From contig JADJCM010000002.1 of assembly GCA_016703225.1 (NCBI GenBank), positions 744,001 through 808,000 on the forward strand: DNA of 64,000 nt, in the 5' to 3' direction. The notes under the pieces are model-generated. The model worked only from the letters and a program-made list of their open reading frames with translations. It ran no database searches and had not been told where the DNA came from. Source of the stretch: Lysobacterales bacterium. Lineage in GTDB: Bacteria; Pseudomonadota; Gammaproteobacteria; Xanthomonadales; Ahniellaceae. Positions 1-8,207 of the stretch are shown here, one piece after another. The first letter of the stretch is position 1. Every line of letters starts with the position of its first letter. The position numbers and the translations under genes were made by a program.

Positions 1-12
1 TAGTGCGCTCAT
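1..12 (-). CDS. prmC: probable start of prmC (release factor glutamine methyltransferase), cut by the window edge
   Basis: An ATG on the minus strand (complement of 10-12) overlaps the prfA stop codon as ATGA, and the reading frame opens with Met-Ser-Ala-Leu before leaving the window. In many gammaproteobacteria the gene after hemA-prfA is prmC, whose product methylates the GGQ glutamine of the release factors. Only four codons are visible, so the identity rests on the overlap and the conserved gene order. Confidence 0.35.
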
Positions 13-1100
13 GCGGCGGCCTCGGTGATCAGCTTGAGTTCGTCGGTCTGGTGCTCGCGCGCCAGCGCATCGATGACCGCGTCGAGTTCGCCCTCGACGA
101 TGCGGTCCAGCGAATAAAGGGTGAGTCCGATGCGATGGTCGGTCAAGCGCCCCTGCGGGAAGTTGTAGGTGCGGATGCGCTGCGAACGATCGCCCGAGCC
201 AACCTGTACGCGGCGCAGCTCGGCTTGAGCCGCATTCTGCTTGCGCTGCTGCTCATCGAGCAGGCGCGCCTTCAGCAGGCTAAGCGCGCGCGCCCGGTTC
301 TTGTGCTGCGAGCGCTCGTCCTGGCATTCGACGACGATGCCGCTCGGCAGATGCGTCATGCGGATCGCAGAGTCGGTCTTGTTGACGTGCTGGCCGCCCG
401 CGCCCGAGGCACGAAAAGTGTCGACCTTGAGGTCGGCCGGGTTGATCTCGACGTCCTCGATCTCGTCCACCTCGGGCAGCACCGCGACCGTGGCTGCAGA
501 GGTATGGATGCGTCCCTGGGCCTCGGTCTCGGGCACCCGCTGCACGCGGTGGGTGCCGCTTTCAAACTTGAGCCGGGCAAACACGCCACTGCCTTCGACG
601 CGCGCGACGACTTCCTTGAAGCCACCGTGCTCACCGACGCTGGCCGAGATCAGCTCGACTCGCCAGCGCTTCGACTCGGCGTAGCGGGTGTACATGCGGA
701 AGAGGTCGCCGGCAAAGATGGCGGCCTCGTCGCCGCCGGCGCCGGCGCGAACTTCGAGGAACACCGGCGCGTCGTCGCGCGGATCGCGTGGCACCAGCAG
801 CAGTCCCAGGGAGTCATCGAGTGCGGCGCGCTCGCGCTCCAGCGCCTGCAGTTCTTCGGTCGCCATGGTGCGCAGATCGGCATCGGTGTCGCCCTGCATC
901 AGCCGTGCCGCGGTGATCGCCCGAGCGTTCGCATCGAGCGCGGCGAGTCCGGTGGCGATCGGCTCGAGCTGGGCGTACTCGCGCGACAGATCGCGGAAGC
1001 GCTTCTGGTCCGCGTGCACGTCGGGCTCGGCGAGCAGGCGCTCCACTTCGACCTTGCGTTCCGCCAGAATTTCGAGCTTGCGCAGCAGCGATGGCGTCAT
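9..1100 (-). CDS. prfA: peptide chain release factor 1
   Basis: Class I release factor that recognises UAA and UAG and triggers peptidyl-tRNA hydrolysis on the ribosome. It has 363 residues, close to the usual 360. The N-terminal helical domain is followed by a PCRF core, the anticodon-like tripeptide in RVPET (residues 188-192) and the catalytic GGQ at 235-237 inside GAGGQHVNKTDS. The start codon overlaps the hemA stop as ATGA, so the two are translationally coupled. The own stop overlaps the apparent start of prmC in the same way. The gene looks intact. Confidence 0.97.
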   Translation of the reverse strand: MTPSLLRKLEILAERKVEVERLLAEPDVHADQKRFRDLSREYAQLEPIATGLAALDANARAITAARLMQGDTDADLRTMATEELQALERERAALDDSLGLLLVPRDPRDDAPVFLEVRAGAGGDEAAIFAGDLFRMYTRYAESKRWRVELISASVGEHGGFKEVVARVEGSGVFARLKFESGTHRVQRVPETEAQGRIHTSAATVAVLPEVDEIEDVEINPADLKVDTFRASGAGGQHVNKTDSAIRMTHLPSGIVVECQDERSQHKNRARALSLLKARLLDEQQRKQNAAQAELRRVQVGSGDRSQRIRTYNFPQGRLTDHRIGLTLYSLDRIVEGELDAVIDALAREHQTDELKLITEAAA

Positions 1101-2359
1101 CGCTTGCGCTCGTCGGCGCTGAACAACTGCTCTGCGGCACGCAACAGGTCGCTGTCGCCGCGCAGGGCGGCCGCGCGCAGGTTGCTGGATGGCGCGTGCA
1201 GCAGCTTGTTGGTCAGCGTATTGGCGAGGAAGCCGAGCGCTTCGGTCGGGTCGCGCCCGTTTTGCAGCATCTGGCGCGCGCGCTCAAGTAGTTCATCGCG
1301 GTTACGCTCGGCTTCGGCACGGAGCTTCTGGATCGGTCCCTGGCCATCGACCGCGCGCAGCCATGCCATGAAGTGCTCGGCGGCGAGCGTAACGATTTCT
1401 TCTGCTTCATTCGCTGCCTCGCGACGCGAGCGCAGCGCCTCGTCGATCGAGCGGCCGATGTCGTCGACCGTGTACAGATAGACGTCTTCGAGATCGGCGA
1501 CATCGGCGGCAATATCGCGCGGCACCGCAAGGTCGAGCATGAATTGAGGCCGGTGCCGTCGGGCCTTCAGTGCCGTCGCCGCCATCGTCTTGGAGATCAC
1601 CGGTTCGCGCGCGGCGGTGGAGGCGATCACGATATCGGCCTGCACCAGCGCGTCGGGCAGGTCGGCAAGCGCGATCGACTGGCCGTGGAAGCGCTCGGCC
1701 AGACCGCGAGCATTCGCCAAGGTGCGGTTGGCGACCACGATGCGCTTGGCGCCAGCCTCGTGGAGATGGCGTGCGCACAATTCGATGGTGTCGCCGGCAC
1801 CGATCAACAACACGCCCGCACCGGCGAAGTCGGCGAAGATCTGCTGCGCCAGGCGTACCGCGGCGAAGGCCACCGAAACCGGGCTGGCGCCGATGCGGGT
1901 TTCGGTGCGCGCCCTCTTGGCCACGCTGAAGCTCTGCTGGAACAAGCGCTCCATCGCCGAATCCAGGGAGCCGGCATCACGCGCCAGGTGATAGGCAGTC
2001 TTCACCTGCCCGAGAATCTGCGGCTCGCCGAGCACCATCGAGTCGAGACCGGTCGCCACCCGGAACAGGTGGCGCACCGCAGCCTCGCCCTCGTGCTGGT
2101 AGAGGAAACCTTCCAGACGCCCCGGTGCCAGCTGGAAATGACGATGCAGCCAGAGGCCGGGTGTGGCTTCCGCACCGGCCGCGACGCGGCAGTACAGTTC
2201 GGTGCGATTGCACGTGGAAATGACCGCCGCCTCGCACACGCCGGGCTCGGCGCGCAGCTCGCGCAGCGCAGCGGCAGTGCGTTCCGGTGCCAACGCGATC
2301 TGCTCGCGCAGCGCGATCGGGGCCGACTGATGATTGAGTCCGAGCGCGAGAAGGGTCAT
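1097..2359 (-). CDS. hemA: glutamyl-tRNA reductase
   Basis: First committed enzyme of the C5 route to haem: it reduces glutamyl-tRNA(Glu) to glutamate-1-semialdehyde with NADPH. I start it at the ATG whose complement is 2357-2359, giving 420 residues beginning MTLLALGLNHQSAP, the conserved N-terminus of the family; an in-frame extension to 2413 would add unconserved sequence. The catalytic cysteine is Cys50 in STCNRTELY. A Rossmann segment with GAGDT follows, then the C-terminal dimerisation helix. It is divergent from the TPR lipoprotein gene, with about 46 bp between the two chosen starts. Confidence 0.96.
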   Translation of the reverse strand: MTLLALGLNHQSAPIALREQIALAPERTAAALRELRAEPGVCEAAVISTCNRTELYCRVAAGAEATPGLWLHRHFQLAPGRLEGFLYQHEGEAAVRHLFRVATGLDSMVLGEPQILGQVKTAYHLARDAGSLDSAMERLFQQSFSVAKRARTETRIGASPVSVAFAAVRLAQQIFADFAGAGVLLIGAGDTIELCARHLHEAGAKRIVVANRTLANARGLAERFHGQSIALADLPDALVQADIVIASTAAREPVISKTMAATALKARRHRPQFMLDLAVPRDIAADVADLEDVYLYTVDDIGRSIDEALRSRREAANEAEEIVTLAAEHFMAWLRAVDGQGPIQKLRAEAERNRDELLERARQMLQNGRDPTEALGFLANTLTNKLLHAPSSNLRAAALRGDSDLLRAAEQLFSADERKR

Positions 2360-2405
2360 GTCGTGCGAAAATAAAACGATGCGAATTGTCGGTGCGACGC
2401 CCGTG

Positions 2406-4106
2406 ATGGGCAAGAATCCAAGGGCACAAGCCTACCCGGTGGCGTGGTTCCACGGGTTGATTGTGGTCATCTGCGGCCTGCTTTCGGCCTGTGCGGTCGG
2501 ACCGCGAGCGGTGCGCGAACATGAACCGGCGCCGGCGCTGGCAGCAGACGATCTGGCCCTGTTCGAGCGCGTCCAGGCCGAATTTGCCGCGCAGGGCGGC
2601 CGCCGCGACGAGGCCGCGGAACGTCTGGCCAAGGCTGCGATGCTCAGCGACGATCCCAAGCTGAGTCTGAGCGCGCTGCGTGCAGCGCTGGGTGCCAACC
2701 GTATCACTGCGGCGCAGGCGCTACTGGCGCGTTGGCGCCAGCTGGAGCCGGAGGCAGTTGCTCGGAACGCCTATGTCGCGGCGTTGGCGCTGGCCAGTGG
2801 CGACAGCGCCGGAGCGCACCTGGCCGCTGATGCACTCGGAACCGATGGCGATGCGCGCCGTCGGCTGGCCGAAGCCTTGCGCTGGCTCGTCTCGCTGGAG
2901 CGGGTGTTGCCGTTTGTCGAAGCGCGCGTCGAACGCGATGCGGAGCCCGAAGCCTGGATGCACTGGGCTGCGTTCGCCCGCGACCGCCGCGCGCCGGAAA
3001 CCGCGGTGCGGCTGGCGGATCTGGCGGTGCAACGCTTTCCCGCAGACGCCCGCGTATTCACCTTCCGTGCCGCACTGCTCCGCGAACGCAATCCGGCCGG
3101 CGCCGTGATCGACCTCGAACGCGCACTCGATCTCGATCCAGCGTCGATCCTGGTGCGTATGTCGCTGGCGCACGCGCTGGATGCCACCGGCAACGCCGCG
3201 CGGGCGTCGGTGGTGGTGGCGGGCATCCGTCCGGCCAGCGACGAAAGCGTGACCGCCGCGATCGCCTACGCGGCGCGCGCGTCCGCTCCGAAACTCCTGC
3301 TGGACGGCTATCGCCAACTCGAGGCGCTACCCGCGCCGCGTTTGCCGCAGCGGCTGATGTTGCTCGGAAACGTCGCCGAGATGGTCGCGCTCACCGCCGA
3401 GGCCGAGCGCTGGTATCGGCGCGTGCCGTCCGGTCCGCAATATCCCGCGGCGCAGTTGCGCCTGGCTGCACTGCGCTACTCGGCAGGAGATGCCGCCGCA
3501 GCTTTGGCCTTGCTCCTCGAATTGCGCGACGGCGGCCTGCCAGGGCGTGACGCCCTGGTGCGGAGCTATTTGCTCGAAGCCGAGATCCGTCAGCGCGTCG
3601 AAGGCGTGGGTGCTGCCGTGCGCGTGCACGACGCCGGCCTGCACATGCTGCCCGACGATGGCGAGCTGATGTACTCGCGCGCCCTGCTGTTGGCCGAGGC
3701 CGGGCGTTTCGATGAGATGGAGCGTGACCTGCGGCGCATGATCGATCTCGATCCGAGCGACGCCGACGCGCTGAATGCGCTCGGCTACACCCTGGTGGAT
3801 CGCAATCTCCGCCTCGACGAAGCGGCGCAACTGCTGGCACGGGCGCAGCAGATTTCGGCCGACAGCCCGGCGCTGCTCGACAGTCTCGGCTGGCTCGCCT
3901 ACCGCCGAGGTGACCTCGACACTGCGTTGGTCAAACTGCGTGCCGCGCATGCGCTGCTCAAAGACGCCGAAGTGGCGGCGCATCTGGGCGAAGTGCTGTG
4001 GCAGATGGGCGAGCGCGAGGAAGCGCGGTCGGTGTGGGAGGCGGCACGCAAGCGCGAGCCCGAACACCGCGCGCTGCGCGAGACCCTGCGCAGGTTTCTG
4101 CCGTGA
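2406..4106 (+). CDS. TPR-repeat lipoprotein, function not known
   Basis: A 566-residue protein with an N-terminal signal ending in the lipobox LSAC (lipidated Cys29), so probably anchored in the outer membrane with its body in the periplasm. The rest is helical and contains tetratricopeptide units, clearest near the C-terminus (for example ADALNALGYTLVDRN and PALLDSLGWLAYRRG). I chose ATG 2406 because it puts a short basic region before the hydrophobic segment; ATG 2379 and 2334 are possible. Its stop overlaps the lolB start as GTGA. TPR lipoproteins are known at this position next to lolB in Pseudomonas and relatives, suggesting envelope assembly, which is inference. Confidence 0.85.
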   Translation: MGKNPRAQAYPVAWFHGLIVVICGLLSACAVGPRAVREHEPAPALAADDLALFERVQAEFAAQGGRRDEAAERLAKAAMLSDDPKLSLSALRAALGANRITAAQALLARWRQLEPEAVARNAYVAALALASGDSAGAHLAADALGTDGDARRRLAEALRWLVSLERVLPFVEARVERDAEPEAWMHWAAFARDRRAPETAVRLADLAVQRFPADARVFTFRAALLRERNPAGAVIDLERALDLDPASILVRMSLAHALDATGNAARASVVVAGIRPASDESVTAAIAYAARASAPKLLLDGYRQLEALPAPRLPQRLMLLGNVAEMVALTAEAERWYRRVPSGPQYPAAQLRLAALRYSAGDAAAALALLLELRDGGLPGRDALVRSYLLEAEIRQRVEGVGAAVRVHDAGLHMLPDDGELMYSRALLLAEAGRFDEMERDLRRMIDLDPSDADALNALGYTLVDRNLRLDEAAQLLARAQQISADSPALLDSLGWLAYRRGDLDTALVKLRAAHALLKDAEVAAHLGEVLWQMGEREEARSVWEAARKREPEHRALRETLRRFLP

Positions 4107-4657
4107 GCCGGCAGGGCGGTAGTTGGGTGCTGTTGGCGCTGCTCTTGCTGCTTGCCGGCTGCGGCAGGCAGGCCGCCCGGATGGAAGTGGGCGACGACGA
4201 CCGCCACTGGCGACTGGTGGGGCGGCTCGCGGTCTCCGATGGGCGCGATGGCGGCAGCGGTACGCTGACTTGGGAGCAGGAGGGCGCCTATTTCATGGTC
4301 GACCTGCGCGCGCCGATCAGCGGTCAAAGTTGGCGCCTCTCCGGTGACGATCGCTTGTGCACGCTGGAAGGCGTGCGCTCCTATCCGCTGACCGCGAATT
4401 CGCCGGAAGAACTGCTGCAACGCGAGTTGGGCTGGCATCTGCCGGTGGCGCAGCTGCGTTCCTGGCTGCGCGGCAGACCGCTGTCGGACGCCGTGGCGCT
4501 CGATCACGACGCCGCAGGGCAGGTCAGCGGTTTCACCGAAGACGGCTGGATCGTCAGCTACCGCGACTTTCGCGACGGCCGGCCGCTGCGCATCAGCGCG
4601 CGCAAGTCACCCTATCAGGTGCGTCTCGCGATCAAGTCCTGGGTTGCGTTGCCGTGA
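4103..4657 (+). CDS. lolB: outer-membrane lipoprotein receptor LolB
   Basis: Accepts lipoproteins from periplasmic LolA and inserts them into the outer membrane. The GTG at 4103 overlaps the preceding stop and yields 184 residues with a short hydrophobic signal and the lipobox LAGC (Cys20). The segment WRLVGRLAVSDGRDGGSGTL and the closing PYQVRLAIKSW match the LolB beta-barrel family, and the length is normal. Its own stop overlaps the ispE GTG, so TPR gene, lolB and ispE form one tightly coupled unit, a common arrangement in gammaproteobacteria. Confidence 0.92.
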   Translation: MSRQGGSWVLLALLLLLAGCGRQAARMEVGDDDRHWRLVGRLAVSDGRDGGSGTLTWEQEGAYFMVDLRAPISGQSWRLSGDDRLCTLEGVRSYPLTANSPEELLQRELGWHLPVAQLRSWLRGRPLSDAVALDHDAAGQVSGFTEDGWIVSYRDFRDGRPLRISARKSPYQVRLAIKSWVALP

Positions 4658-5526
4658 TCGAAGCGATGTCCAGCGTTTGGCCGGCTCCGGCCAAGCTGAA
4701 CCTGTTCCTGCATGTCGTCGGTCGCCGCGCGGATGGTTACCACCTGCTGCAAACGGTATTTCAGCTCATCGATTTGTGCGACACGCTGACGCTGGCGCCG
4801 CGAGCGGACGGTCGCATCGAACGCATCGATCCGCTGCCCGGACTCGCTGCCGCGGACGACCTCTGCGTGCGTGCCGCACTGGCCTTGCAACGTGAAGCCG
4901 GTGCACGCGCCGGGGCGGCGATCCGACTTGAAAAGCGCATTCCGATCGGTGGCGGCTTGGGCGGCGGCAGTTCGGATGCGGCGACGGTGCTGGTGGCACT
5001 CAACGAGATCTGGGAAACCGGGCTGACGACCGACGACCTGGCGGCGATCGGAGCACGCCTGGGCGCCGATGTTTCGGTGTTCATACGCGGCCACAGCGCC
5101 TGGGCGGAAGGGATCGGAGAAATCCTGCAACCCATTGACCTGAAAGCGAGATGGTTCCTGGTGTTGGCGCCGTACGTGGCGGTGGCGACGCCGCAGGTGT
5201 TCGCAGCCGCCGAATTGACAAGGGACACGCCACTCACCACAATCACGCGCTTCGTTTCGGGTTGTCCGACACGCAATGACCTGGAACCGGTCGTGCGTGC
5301 GCGCCACCGTGAGGTGGATTCGGCGCTGCGCTGGCTTTCGGGTCATGCGCCGAGCCGGATGAGCGGTAGCGGTTCCAGCGTATTCGCGGCCTTGGCCGAC
5401 GAAGCGCAGGCACGGCGCATCGCCTCGGTCTGTCCGGAGCCGTGGCGCGCCTTCGTGGTGCGCGGGTTGGCGCAGTCGCCGCTGCGAGATGCTGTCGCAG
5501 CGTATCGGGCGCGCCGAGTCGGCTGA
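4654..5526 (+). CDS. ispE: 4-diphosphocytidyl-2-C-methyl-D-erythritol kinase
   Basis: GHMP kinase of the MEP isoprenoid pathway; it phosphorylates the 2-hydroxyl of CDP-methylerythritol with ATP. From GTG 4654 the protein has 290 residues (ATG 4666 would give 286). It opens with PAPAKLNLFLHVVGRRADGYH, carries the ATP-binding glycine loop PIGGGLGGGSSDAA at 97-110 and the C-terminal motif MSGSGSSVFA. GTG 4654 reproduces the GTGA overlap seen upstream, which favours it. The gene is followed by tRNA-Gln and prs, the order found in many gammaproteobacteria. Confidence 0.95.
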   Translation: MIEAMSSVWPAPAKLNLFLHVVGRRADGYHLLQTVFQLIDLCDTLTLAPRADGRIERIDPLPGLAAADDLCVRAALALQREAGARAGAAIRLEKRIPIGGGLGGGSSDAATVLVALNEIWETGLTTDDLAAIGARLGADVSVFIRGHSAWAEGIGEILQPIDLKARWFLVLAPYVAVATPQVFAAAELTRDTPLTTITRFVSGCPTRNDLEPVVRARHREVDSALRWLSGHAPSRMSGSGSSVFAALADEAQARRIASVCPEPWRAFVVRGLAQSPLRDAVAAYRARRVG

Positions 5527-5544
5527 AGGATTTCGGTTTCGCAC

Positions 5545-5620
5545 TGGGACGTCGCCAAGTCGGTAAGGCACGGGATTTTGATTCCCGCATTCGAAGGTTC
5601 GAGTCCTTCCGTCCCAGCCA
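5545..5620 (+). tRNA. tRNA-Gln (anticodon TTG)
   Basis: A 76-nt cloverleaf with acceptor stem TGGGACG/CGTCCCA, anticodon stem CGGGA/TCCCG around loop TTTTGAT (anticodon TTG), the T-loop TTCGAGT and an encoded 3' CCA. It sits between ispE and prs, a conserved position. Confidence 0.96.
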
Positions 5621-5706
5621 TATCGTCCCGTAGCGGGGGCAACATGGCGCCAGCCGGGAATATTGCTTCCTGATCATGACGCGCGGGCAACCGCGGCGGG
5701 TGAACG

Positions 5707-6663
5707 ATGAAGACCGATGGAATCCTGGTTTTTTCCGGCAACGCCAACCGGCCGCTGGCCAATGCTGTGTGCAAGCAGCTCGGCATGCCGCTCGGCAAGG
5801 CGCTGGTCGGCAAGTTCTCCGATGGCGAGGTGCAAGTCGAGATCGAGGAGAACGTGCGCCGCCAGGAAGTGTTCGTGATCCAGTCGACCTGCGCGCCGAC
5901 CGCGGAGAACTTCATGGAACTGCTGGTGTTGGTGGACGCGCTGAAACGCGCCTCGGTCGCCTCGGTGACTGCGGTCGTGCCGTATTTCGGCTACGCCCGC
6001 CAGGACCGGCGCCCGCGCTCGGCGCGCGTGCCGATCACGGCCAAGGTTGCGGCCAAGATGATCCAGGCGGCAGGGTGCGACCGCGTGCTCACGGTCGACG
6101 TGCACGCCGACCAGATTCAGGGCTTTTTCGACATTCCGCTCGACAACGTCTACTCGTCACCAGTGCTGTTGGCGGATGTCTGGCGCAACCACGGCACCAA
6201 GAACATCATCGTGGTGTCGCCGGACGTCGGTGGTGTGGTGCGCGCCCGCGCCATCGCGAAGCGGCTCGACGACGCCGACCTGGCGATCATCGACAAGCGC
6301 CGGCCGCGCCCGAACGAGGCGACGGTGATGAACATCATCGGCGAGGTCGAAGGCAAGACCTGCGTCCTGGTCGACGACATCGTCGATACCGCCGGGACGC
6401 TGTGTGCCGCGGCCGCTGCGCTCAAACAGCGCGGTGCCGCCAAGGTGGTCGCCTATTGCACTCATCCGGTGCTGTCCGGTCCGGCGATTGCGAATATTGG
6501 TAATTCCGCCATGGACGAGCTGGTCGTGACCGACACGATCCCGTTGTCCGAGGCGGCGAAGGGATGCGGGCGGATCCGCCAGCTCTCGGTCGCAGAATTG
6601 CTTGCCGAAACGATGCGACGCATCAGTTTCGGCGAGTCGGTCAGTTCGCTCTACATCGATTGA
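5707..6663 (+). CDS. prs: ribose-phosphate pyrophosphokinase
   Basis: Makes PRPP from ribose 5-phosphate and ATP, feeding purine, pyrimidine, histidine and tryptophan synthesis. The 318-residue length is typical of class I enzymes. Visible motifs are VPYFGYARQDRR (91-102, ATP site), the divalent-metal signature VDVHADQIQGFF (130-141) and the PRPP-binding loop VDDIVDTAGT (222-231). An 86-bp gap separates it from tRNA-Gln, enough for its own promoter, though none stands out. Confidence 0.97.
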   Translation: MKTDGILVFSGNANRPLANAVCKQLGMPLGKALVGKFSDGEVQVEIEENVRRQEVFVIQSTCAPTAENFMELLVLVDALKRASVASVTAVVPYFGYARQDRRPRSARVPITAKVAAKMIQAAGCDRVLTVDVHADQIQGFFDIPLDNVYSSPVLLADVWRNHGTKNIIVVSPDVGGVVRARAIAKRLDDADLAIIDKRRPRPNEATVMNIIGEVEGKTCVLVDDIVDTAGTLCAAAAALKQRGAAKVVAYCTHPVLSGPAIANIGNSAMDELVVTDTIPLSEAAKGCGRIRQLSVAELLAETMRRISFGESVSSLYID

Positions 6664-6679
6664 GCGAACGCGCCACACC

Positions 6680-6720
6680 GCTCCGCTGGTCGCGGCGGAG
6701 CACCTTCCACCGTGAGGTGG
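6680..6720 (+). promoter_or_regulatory. two stem-loops in the rplY leader
   Basis: The 86-bp gap between prs and rplY holds two inverted repeats: GCTCCGC/GCGGAGC (6680-6686 with 6695-6701) and CCACC/GGTGG around a GTGA loop (6707-6720). Neither is followed by a T tract, so a leader or weak attenuator role is more likely than termination. Confidence 0.4.
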
Positions 6721-6749
6721 GCATGTCGAAACAACTGTGAGAAAGCAAC

Positions 6750-7514
6750 ATGGCAAAGAAACAGGAAATCAAGGCCGAATCGCGTGGTGTCGAGGGCAAG
6801 GGTGCGAGCCGCCGCCTGCGTCACGCGGGCATGATCCCGGCAGTGCTGTATGGCGCCAAGCAGGATCCGCAGAACATCCAGCTTGAGCAGCTGAGCACGC
6901 AGATCCTCGCCCAGCAGGAGTGGTTCTACTCGTCGGTGCTGCAGCTGAACCTGGATGGCAAGGCGCAGAAGGTGCTGATGCGCGACATCCAGCGTCATCC
7001 GTTCAAGCCGATCATCATGCACCTCGACTTTCAGCGCGTGTCGGAAACCGAGAAGCTGCGTCTCGCGGTGCCGCTGCACTTCCTGAATCAGGAAAAGTCG
7101 CCGGCGGGCAAGAAAGCGGGCGTGGTCATCACCCACGAACTGAACGAAGTCGAGGTCTACTGCCTGCCCAAGCACCTCCCCGAGTTCATCGAGGTCGATC
7201 TTTCCGCGCTCGAAGTGGGGGACATCATCCACATGTCGAGCCTGAAGCTCGGCGCGGAAGTCGAGATTCCGGCGCTCAAGCTGGGCAAGGAACACGATCT
7301 TGCCATCGTCATCGCCAAGATGCAGAAGGCCGAGGTCGAAGGCGAAGCCGAAGCTGCGACGGGCGACGTGCCCGCGGCCAAGGTCGCGGCGCCAGCCAAG
7401 GGTGCTGCTCCCGCCAAGGGCGCCGCACCGGCCAAGGGCGCAGCACCGGCCAAGGGCGCCGCACCGGCCAAGGGCGCAGCACCGGCCAAAGCTGCACCGG
7501 CGAAGAAGAAGTAA
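6750..7514 (+). CDS. rplY: 50S ribosomal protein L25, long CTC form with an AKGAAP-repeat tail
   Basis: Binds 5S rRNA in the large subunit. The 254 residues comprise an N-terminal L25 domain (about 1-95, containing ASRRLRHAGMIPAVLYG), the TL5/CTC beta domain (about 100-195) and a low-complexity tail. Residues 216-245 are five consecutive copies of Ala-Lys-Gly-Ala-Ala-Pro, closing with AKAAPAKKK. The first two domains are normal for the long form found outside enterobacteria. The basic tail resembles histone-H1-like tails and is probably disordered; RNA binding is only a guess. Confidence 0.94.
   Translation: MAKKQEIKAESRGVEGKGASRRLRHAGMIPAVLYGAKQDPQNIQLEQLSTQILAQQEWFYSSVLQLNLDGKAQKVLMRDIQRHPFKPIIMHLDFQRVSETEKLRLAVPLHFLNQEKSPAGKKAGVVITHELNEVEVYCLPKHLPEFIEVDLSALEVGDIIHMSSLKLGAEVEIPALKLGKEHDLAIVIAKMQKAEVEGEAEAATGDVPAAKVAAPAKGAAPAKGAAPAKGAAPAKGAAPAKGAAPAKAAPAKKK
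7395..7499 (+). repeat. 18-bp tandem repeat inside rplY
   Basis: Five in-frame 18-bp units, each beginning GCCAAGGG (7395, 7413, 7431, 7449, 7467), followed by a shortened unit. Units two and four are identical, as are three and five, so the recent duplication step was 36 bp. Copy number can change without a frameshift. Confidence 0.9.
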
Positions 7515-7567
7515 TCCTCGCGCGGGTTGTGGGACATTTGCCCGCAAGTCGCGCAATGGGTGCTTTC

Positions 7568-8185
7568 ATGGCTGCATTGCGCCTCATCGTCGGCTTCGGC
7601 AACCCCGGCGCCGACTACGCCAGAACCCGGCACAATGCCGGGTTCTGGTTTTTGGACGCGCTCGGCGAGTCGCTGGGTGCGCGCTTCGGGGTGGACGGCA
7701 AGTTGCACGCCGAAACCGCCAAGGCAGAGATCGACGGTCATCCGGTCTGGTTGCTGAAACCGACCACCTTCATGAATCGCAGCGGGCAGTCGGTCTTGGC
7801 GGCGCTGCGCTACTACAAGATCGAGCCGGACGAGATGCTGGTCGCGCACGATGAACTGGATCTGCAGCCAGGCGTGGCGCGGCTCAAGTTCGACGGCGGC
7901 CACGGCGGCCAGAATGGACTGCGCGACACCATCGTGGCACTCGGGCATGGCCGCTTTCACCGCCTGCGCCTGGGTATCGGCCATCCCGGAGACAAGCACG
8001 AAGTCACGAACTGGGTGCTGGGCCGCCCGGGTCGCGACGATGAGAGCGCGATCCGCGACGCGGTCGCGCGCGGCCTGCAAGTCCTGCCGCAGGCAGTCTC
8101 CGGCGACCTTGGTGGCGCGATGAAATCGCTGCATACGCCGCCCGGGGCAGCGCGGCCTTCGACCGGCACTCGTCCGGTTCTGTAA
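7568..8185 (+). CDS. pth: peptidyl-tRNA hydrolase
   Basis: Recycles peptidyl-tRNAs that dropped off the ribosome by cleaving the ester bond. Starting at ATG 7568 it has 205 residues; ATG 7556 is an alternative adding four. The conserved asparagine and catalytic histidine lie in VGFGNPGADYARTRHNAG (His22), followed by KPTTFMNRSG, the catalytic-region AHDELDLQPG and GGHGGQNGLRD. It follows rplY directly and precedes ychF, the usual order. The last 15 residues or so are Pro/Thr-rich and not conserved. Confidence 0.95.
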   Translation: MAALRLIVGFGNPGADYARTRHNAGFWFLDALGESLGARFGVDGKLHAETAKAEIDGHPVWLLKPTTFMNRSGQSVLAALRYYKIEPDEMLVAHDELDLQPGVARLKFDGGHGGQNGLRDTIVALGHGRFHRLRLGIGHPGDKHEVTNWVLGRPGRDDESAIRDAVARGLQVLPQAVSGDLGGAMKSLHTPPGAARPSTGTRPVL

Positions 8186-8207
8186 CGAATTCGAAAAAGG
8201 AAACAGC

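Noticed and set aside
7395..7499. CRISPR-like array
   Set aside because: The repeats are 18 bp without spacers and lie in frame inside rplY.
6920..7567. Upstream extension of pth across rplY
   Set aside because: It overlaps rplY in another frame and precedes the conserved Pth start; no family similarity.
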